Positions 57,931 to 64,000 of a stretch of 64,000 bases of DNA are shown here, piece after piece. Made by a program: the position numbers and the translations under genes. The stretch covers positions 215,064,224-215,128,223 of the forward strand of contig OU015495.1 in assembly GCA_907164885.2 (NCBI GenBank). Direction: 5' to 3'. Positions within the stretch are counted from its first letter, which is position 1. Every line of letters begins with the position of its first letter. A model generated the notes under the pieces. That model had not been told where the DNA came from. It ran no database searches and saw only the letters and a list, made by a program, of their open reading frames with translations. This DNA comes from Dolomedes plantarius. Its lineage: Eukaryota > Arthropoda > Arachnida > Araneae > Dolomedidae.

Positions 57931-60792
57931 CATGACTAGAAATTATGTCGACAACCCTGGTCAATGCTTGATGATAATTTTTCAAGTTTTGAATTTCATT
58001 TTCTTGCATTAGATTAGATAAATCAGTTCAGCCGACCTTGATATTTTTCCACGCACAATCCCTGAACACCCCCAAAGGTACCACAATTTGAGAACCGTTG
58101 CCAAATAACCTATTCAACAAGAGTCCAAAATTTAGGGAAAAAAAATTTCATCAAAACGCCAACTGAAGAAATACTATAAGAGGAGAATAAAATTAAGCCA
58201 TAAAAAAAAGGTCAGTTAAATTCATGACGTAAACGTTAAACCAAGCTTTAAAAAGTAATGGTAATAAATTTTAAAAATAACTTTTTGCTTCTTTAGCAAG
58301 TAAAAATTTCGGAAAAGGATTATTTCAATCCTAATATATATTACACTATCTATACTCTAATTGTTTTCAAAAATGTTCATTAAGTCCCAAATAACGAAAA
58401 AAATCAAATGTAGGATTCAAAAACACTTCAATTTTTGAATTATTTTTTAATCGATTTATCTTTATAAGCGAAATGTGCCAAGTCGCTTGAGTAAAAAAGC
58501 ATAGTAAAACTGATTTTTAAATTTTCGTTGGACATAACGTTCCTTCTTGCAGTAAAATATATCCGGAAGTAGATTTCTACCTTTTAAATATCTCTGGGAA
58601 CACACTTTTTCCACTAGCAGTCGTTAGGGGATACTTAGGCTGTAAATGTGAGTTTAACGATGGGGGTAATATTCCCTGGAAGAAGAAAGAAAACCAGCAG
58701 TTTAAACTTGCACCTTTTCAGCGTCCAAGATAAATGAAACTTCAGCTCAAATTTTATTTTCTCAAAACCTTACAGGCTAAGAACATCAACATCATTTAAT
58801 CACCATTTACTTCCCATTTAAACAAATACCTCCAAGACCGAAGACAACTTTAACAGTCATCGGAAAATCTTTACTTAGTTTTTCCTTTCGTCAAATATTT
58901 AATATCGTTTCAAATGAAAAGGAGCAAGACAACTTAAGAGCTTTCCCAGATAACACGCAAGGATATGTTCAAGTAACCACACAAATCTTATGAAGCAGTT
59001 TCTTGTGGGAGAAAAAAAAAAAGAGTACATTTAAACATTCATACATTTAGCTGCTCCATCTACAACTGGAGTATCGCGTATTCGAAATAACTAGAAAAAT
59101 ATTAAGAGCAATTTCAACCGAAAACTATTCAATAAAATGTGGGTCATGAAAGTTCGTGGGCCACTTAAGGTTTTTATATAGCATCCGTAGTAAGACAAAG
59201 GGATAAAATGAGTTCAAGTAAACGAAAATGTCGTAGATTAAGCAAAAATTCACTTCATTTTAAAGTTGGCATGAAACTTATTTCAAATGGAAATAATGAA
59301 AAATTGACATGAAATAATATGTAGAGGCGATATTTCTAGCTTAACAGGGATCAATATGCAAATTTGGCTGCACAGTAAAGACCAGTTTCCAATTATTTAT
59401 TAAACATATATCTTTCCAAGTAATTCTGCCGTTGAATGCAAGGGAAATGTATCGCACAGGCACAAAGGGTTTTAGACTAAAACAAATTTTAGAATAATTG
59501 AAGTTTATTTTTTTATCTGATCCCAAAATCCAAAATTTCCCAAATCTGAAATTCTTTAAGCAACGACATGACATTACTAGAGCACAACGTTTACACCTGA
59601 CTTTAGTACTAAAACTGTATTTAATGTCTTTACTGTAATAACTTTTACCATTAGATATTTGTGAACGAATGAGTAAGAATATTGCTTATCAGTAACATAT
59701 AAATCTAGATTCGGGAATGAAACTGACGCCAAACAACCGCAGATATCCACATGAACGGCTTAGGTTATGGTACGTTATTTTTCTGATTATTCAGTGTGCA
59801 CAAACTTTGTTCCATGCACAAAATTATTGAAAATAGTGTACACAATTTATCCTCAGGCTACGTGTACAGAATGCAAACGAAAAAGAAACTCTGGCGATGA
59901 GTCCGATCCGATACCTAAGATATATGCAAAGTGTTTTAAAATCCAAAAAGTTTCTGGTGCTTGGCATTTCGAGTAAGGGTACCACTATGCTATAAAAAGA
60001 CACTCGCGAAATAAAATTTTTAGAATATATTTCTAAGACAGTTAGGAGAGCTTTGCTTTATGAAGATTTCGGAATAGTGTACCGCGGTTGAAAAGAGACA
60101 GATAACTACATATTCTTGAGATATTTATGATAGATATCTTTAAAATCGCTATCGATTCAAATAAGACACAAAACTACCCAACATCCCTTTGATTCCTATG
60201 AATATGATAACTGCCAAAATGTAAATCTAGAAGATAAAAAAACCATTTAGTAGGTCAATCCTTAAAGAGTTCCGAGGGGCCTCAAATTTTTCTGGCATTC
60301 CAACGCGTTTTGACACGACCCACTTCCTCTAATAGTACTTTACCTCAGAAATTTTTTATCTAAGATTATCTGTCAGTAAGAGAAAGAAAATCAGCTGCCA
60401 TCAACGATGACTCCTCACGCAAGGTAGGTCACTACATTGGCCACAATAATCAACCTGCCCTAACTCATGCAAAAAAAATTCGGCAGACGATGATTTGAAA
60501 GCTCCGACAATTTATCAAAAACCCATGAGTAGAACTTTTATTGACCTGTGTTGAGTGCGAACATCACGAAAATTCAGCTTACTTTTTTTTTTCTTAAACA
60601 TGAACTTTGTTTGGTGAAAAGTCCCCTCCCCCCGCCCCACTTAATGTAATACACACACGCACACATTAAGGAATACCGGATCACTCTCTGTCTATTCATT
60701 TTTTTATGCATCTGAAAGTAATAATAGAGGATTTACGAGAAAATTATAACAACGCAACAAAAAAAACATGACATATTTCAGCGAATTATATA
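57931..60792. other. No gene recognised; possible solo hAT end at 58080
   Basis: 'accacaatttgagaaccgttg' at about 58080-58099 resembles a hAT right end, but no left partner or 8-bp duplication was found. The rest is AT-rich. A T11-type run lies at about 60583. Confidence 0.4.
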
Positions 60793-61158
60793 TACAGTGG
60801 TTTCCAAAAGTGTTCGTACACTTACGATTTTCAATGAAATATGGGTCTATCCATTAATTAAAATGAATATTTCAGAATAGGTATTTAATAATAGGATCAA
60901 TAATCTATTCTTAATAAAAATACATGAAATATTTTGAAAACATAGTAAAACTTTATTTTTAAGAAACCAGTAAACAAAAAGTAACAAAAACTTTATCTCA
61001 CAAAAGTCATCGTACACTGAAATATTTTCGGATAAATTTATAATTAAAATTATCGTCTGGCACTTTATTTTTAGTTTTGAACTGTGGTAGCATTTAAAAT
61101 ATCGTTTGGCTTTAATTTTTGCTCGCTTACTCCGTAATATTCTATTTATAATTTAAAA

Positions 61159-62370
61159 ATGGCTCGTAGTCGTAAAGAAACAACAAACAGCATTCGAAAA
61201 TTGATTATTTTTCATCATAGTAGTGGTAAATCAGTTCGGAATATTGCTAAATTATTTAATTTATCCCATTCTACTGTGCAGTATGTGATAAAACGTTTTA
61301 AAGAAGAAAATCGAATCGAAAACAAGGTAAGAAAAGGTCGTCCGGGAAAGTTAACGAAACGTGATCAGAGATTTATAATTAGAAAATTTGTGAAAAATCC
61401 ACGTTGAGTGCTGTAAAAGTTTCTGCAGAATTTAATGAAACATTTTCTACTTCAATTTCACCTGAAACTGTTCGACGAGTTCTCAGAGCAGCCGGATTAA
61501 AAGGGCGTTCTGCCCGTAGAAAATTTTTGTGAGTGAGAAAAACAGAAAGCTTAGGCTTTCCTTCGCACTATCAATGATAAATAAGCCCAAAAGTATTGGA
61601 ATAATGTCTTATTTGCCGATGAAAGTAAGTTTAACATTTTTGGTTCCGATGGGCGTATAATTGTATGGAGAAGAAAAAATGAGAAACTTAATCCCAAGAA
61701 CTTAGTAGGAACAGTTAAGCATGGCGGTGGAGGTGTCCTTTTGTGGGATTGCATGTCAGCATCAGGACTAGGTAATTTGGTATTTATTGATGGCATAATG
61801 AATCATGCTGTTTTTATGAATATTTTAAGAGACAATTTAAAATTATCAGCCCAAAATTTGGGTATTGGAAACAACTTTGTTTTTCATCAAGATAACGATG
61901 ATCCTAAGCACATGGCTCTCGACGTTCGCCTCTGGTGTCTCTATAATTGTCCACAAGTTTTGAAAACACCACCTCAATCGCCAGATTTAAACCCAATAGA
62001 ACAGGGCTGGTCAACCTTTTTTAGTTGGCGATCGACTTTTCTCATTTTTTAAATGGAAAATGAGCAGCTTATCACTAACATAGTCCATATATTTATGAAA
62101 TTATGGCTCGTGATAGAATAAAATCATCAAGATCGACCGGTCGATCGCCATTGGCCGGTTGGCCACCCCAGCAATAGAACATATTTGGAGAGAACTGGAG
62201 ATTCGAGTACGAAAACACGACATTCACAAGAAATGCGAACTAAAAAAAATTATGATGGAAGAATGGATGAACATTGATGCAGAAATTACAAAAGAACTAG
62301 TGCAATCTATTCCCAGACTTTAAAAGCTGTTGTGGACGCTAAAGGATATCCTACTAAATACGAATTTAAC
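61159..62370 (+). pseudogene. Tc1-like transposase, frameshifted and split by an insertion
   Basis: Starts MARSRKETTNSIRK at 61159. The first 80 or so residues hold a helix-turn-helix (GKSVRNIAKLFNLSHSTVQYV) and a GRP hook (KGRPGKLTKR), the paired-like DNA-binding region. The frame is lost at 61405; the next frame gives SAVKVSAEF and ETVRRVLRAAGLKGR before a stop near 61530. The catalytic core then reads YWNNVLFADESKFN (first Asp), HQDNDDPKHMA (second Asp) and PQSPDLNPIE (Glu). The second motif has one extra Asp compared with the usual QDNDPKH, making the DD34E spacing 35. After NPIE a hAT MITE intervenes. HIWRELEIRVRKHDIHKK resumes at 62180, and the last part (KAVVDAKGYPTKY) is again out of frame. 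It is inactive. Confidence 0.92.
62002..62171. mobile_element. 170-bp hAT MITE inside the Tc1 transposase gene
   Basis: Begins CAGGGCTGGTCAACCTTTTT and ends GGTTGGCCACCCCAG. The terminal repeats agree at 12 of 15 bases. CAATAGAA is duplicated exactly at 61994-62001 and 62172-62179. Removing the element and one duplicate restores the codons for NPIEHIW, which confirms the boundaries. No coding capacity. Confidence 0.95.
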
Positions 62371-62631
62371 GAAAAATTAGAATATTTACTAATATGTAAA
62401 AATTCTTTACAAGTGAACGATGACTTTTGTGAGATAACGTTTTTGTTACTTTTTGATTATTGGTTTCTTAAAAATAAAGTTTTACTATGTTTTTAAAATA
62501 TTTCATGTAGTTTTGTTAAGAATAGATTATATATCTTATTAAATACCCATTCTGAAGTATTCCTTTTTAGAATGGATAGACCCCTATTTCATTGAAAATC
62601 GCAAGTGTACGAACACTTTCGGGAGCCACTG

Positions 62632-62645
62632 TGTGTGTGTGTGTG

Positions 62646-62698
<53 letters not shown>
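62632..62698. repeat. (GT)n followed by (AT)n
   Basis: Directly abuts the right end of the Tc1 element. Confidence 0.95.
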
Positions 62699-62701
<3 letters not shown>

Positions 62702-63136
62702 GATTTACAGAAAGTAAAATTTTTTAATAGGATTTTTTAAAATTACTACTTCACATCCTTTCCCATCAAATACCACAATATTAAAATTACGTTCCCGGTA
62801 ATATCATTGGGGAAAAAAGTGAACTCAAAAGTATGCGTACATTATGGTAAAATCTAATCTTTTTTTTATATCATGAATTTAAGGCAAGTATTTTTCAAGA
62901 TACTCTTATCAATATAGGGTTTATTAGTTTCCTTTTTTCGTTTCCAACTCGAAATTGAAAACAAAATGAGCGACCGAAACGAAGCTTCAACAAAATATAA
63001 TAGTTAAAAAGTCCAAACAAAGGAAATTTTTCAATACTAATTTCAATGTTCGAAATGTAGAATTCCACATAGGAATTAAGTTTACACTCAATCTTGGAAC
63101 AAATTGTGCATACATGTGTATACAACTCTTCTCTCC

Positions 63137-63138
<2 letters not shown>
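62699..63138. other. No gene or element recognised
   Basis: AT-rich, without supportable features. Confidence 0.5.

Positions 63139-63227
<89 letters not shown>
63139..63227. repeat. (AT)n microsatellite
   Basis: About 88 bases of uninterrupted AT repeat. The Tyr-Ile open frames across it are artefacts. Confidence 0.97.
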
Positions 63228-63231
<4 letters not shown>

Positions 63232-64000
63232 AATAATACCTGTATTGATTTCATTTATCTTGCTTTACCTGAAACTTGAACCTAAAAACTCTCTTTAAGA
63301 GAAAAAAAAATTACTCATTTGACGATGAAAAATTTGACTCGTATTAGATGGTATGTAAAGACGGAAATTATCTCGAATTGAACGTAATAGATCACTTATA
63401 TGCAATAGAATAGCAATAATAAAAATCTACAATACAGCATAATATTGCAATTCAACGGCTACATGCCACAAATCTCCTCGCAAACAATATTAATAGCCTT
63501 CAGACGTTCTTGAAAGCAACAACTACTCCGTCAAGTAGAGGAATACCGACACGTTCTGGAGACTAACAATGTAGCAAGATGAAAAAGAAGCGTAGGTCCT
63601 AGTCAGATGCGAGAGAGAAGGTCATTATTCCGGTAGGTAGGGTCACATACGTGTACACGAAGTACTTTGGGTATTAATTGAGCTTATGCCAATTAGGACG
63701 GGTTACGTTTTCTTTTTACCCGCTACAGGTTAGCAGTGTGCGATACATCCAATGACGTCACGGATCGAAATGCTCCGAAAAAAATCAGTTGTACTTCATT
63801 AATCAGTAACGAATATAACGGGAGATTTTAAACTGACTGTACTGACAACCTACTTCGTGTGAGATGGGAGGTTGCCGTTACATTTTTTATACATAACCAC
63901 CATTTCCTCGACCCTCTTCATTGAGCTGTTATAGGGCGTATACCTGAGGCTTTGTCCCCTCATTTACGACTCCAAGACTATGATAAATAATTCAAACATT
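63228..64000. other. No gene or element recognised
   Basis: Less homopolymeric towards the end (63480-63990), but nothing could be identified. Confidence 0.45.

Larger units (their letters stand above)
60795..62631 (+). mobile_element. Tc1-family transposon, inactive, with about 220-bp terminal repeats
   Basis: The left end CAGTGGTTTCCAAAAGTGTT and the right end, on the minus strand, CAGTGGCTCCCGAAAGTGTT extend into inverted repeats of about 224 bases (60795-61018) and 220 bases (62412-62631). TA precedes the left end; the right flank is TG inside a GT repeat, so the duplication is decayed there. It encloses one broken Tc1 transposase gene and a nested hAT MITE. Without the MITE and its duplication it is about 1.66 kb, a full-length Tc1 size. 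Confidence 0.93.

Noticed and set aside
58080..58099. hAT right end as a complete element
   Set aside because: No left terminus or 8-bp duplication was found within a plausible distance.
62895..63298. Open frames with Tyr-Ile repeats
   Set aside because: They are translations of an (AT)n microsatellite.

Overview
The window looks like AT-rich, non-coding, repeat-laden DNA from an animal nuclear genome, most probably an arthropod. A chelicerate such as a spider would fit the repertoire, but that is inference. Homopolymer and (AT)n runs are everywhere, long open frames are absent, and spaced bacterial-type genes are lacking. The repeats are typical metazoan families: non-autonomous Helitrons, hAT elements, pogo/Tigger-like MITEs, Tc1/mariner and tRNA-derived SINEs. 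No host protein-coding gene, rRNA or intact tRNA could be supported. The only recognisable protein sequence is transposase wreckage: a Tc1 pseudogene, two inverted copies of a mariner C-terminus, and the tail of a hAT transposase.

Layout. 1-421 is the 3' end of a Helitron. 3.5-5 kb holds a Tigger-like element carrying a complete Helitron, a 23-bp tandem repeat, and one small MITE inside another. 6-8 kb carries two hAT elements. 9.48-11.6 kb has a pogo-like MITE full of internal 'CCTCGAT..ATCGAA' repeats, a hairpin and a second complete Helitron. 12.26-13.9 kb is a TTAA-flanked element with a Tigger-like MITE inside. 16.8 kb is a SINE. 18-27 kb is mostly unremarkable apart from a perfect 25-bp hairpin at 21.3 kb, a SINE at 25.6 kb and another hairpin at 26.1 kb. 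28.3-29.7 kb packs two MITEs and two SINEs. 31.6-32.7 kb is a hAT inside a hAT. 34.4-36.7 kb contains an old local duplication. 39.4-41.5 kb has two SINEs, a minisatellite and a mariner-derived foldback. 43-44.8 kb has the third complete Helitron and an unclassified terminal-inverted-repeat element. 53.1 kb is another hAT, and 60.8-62.6 kb is a Tc1 element split by a 170-bp hAT MITE.

The window is best read as a stack of insertions. Five nestings can be read directly: Helitron in Tigger, MITE in MITE, Tigger in a TTAA element, hAT in hAT, and hAT in Tc1. Several have intact or near-intact target-site duplications, so their relative ages can be ordered. Between the repeats are several stretches with more balanced base composition and no obvious repeats (near 8.9, 17.9, 22.4, 27.7, 35.4 and 57.7 kb). 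They could be conserved non-coding or regulatory DNA of a neighbouring gene, but this cannot be shown from one sequence. I found no convincing new enzymatic system. The most unusual objects are the mariner foldback, the TTAA-flanked GTGAGAAC-repeat element, the 44.2-kb TIR element and the perfect hairpin at 21.3 kb.
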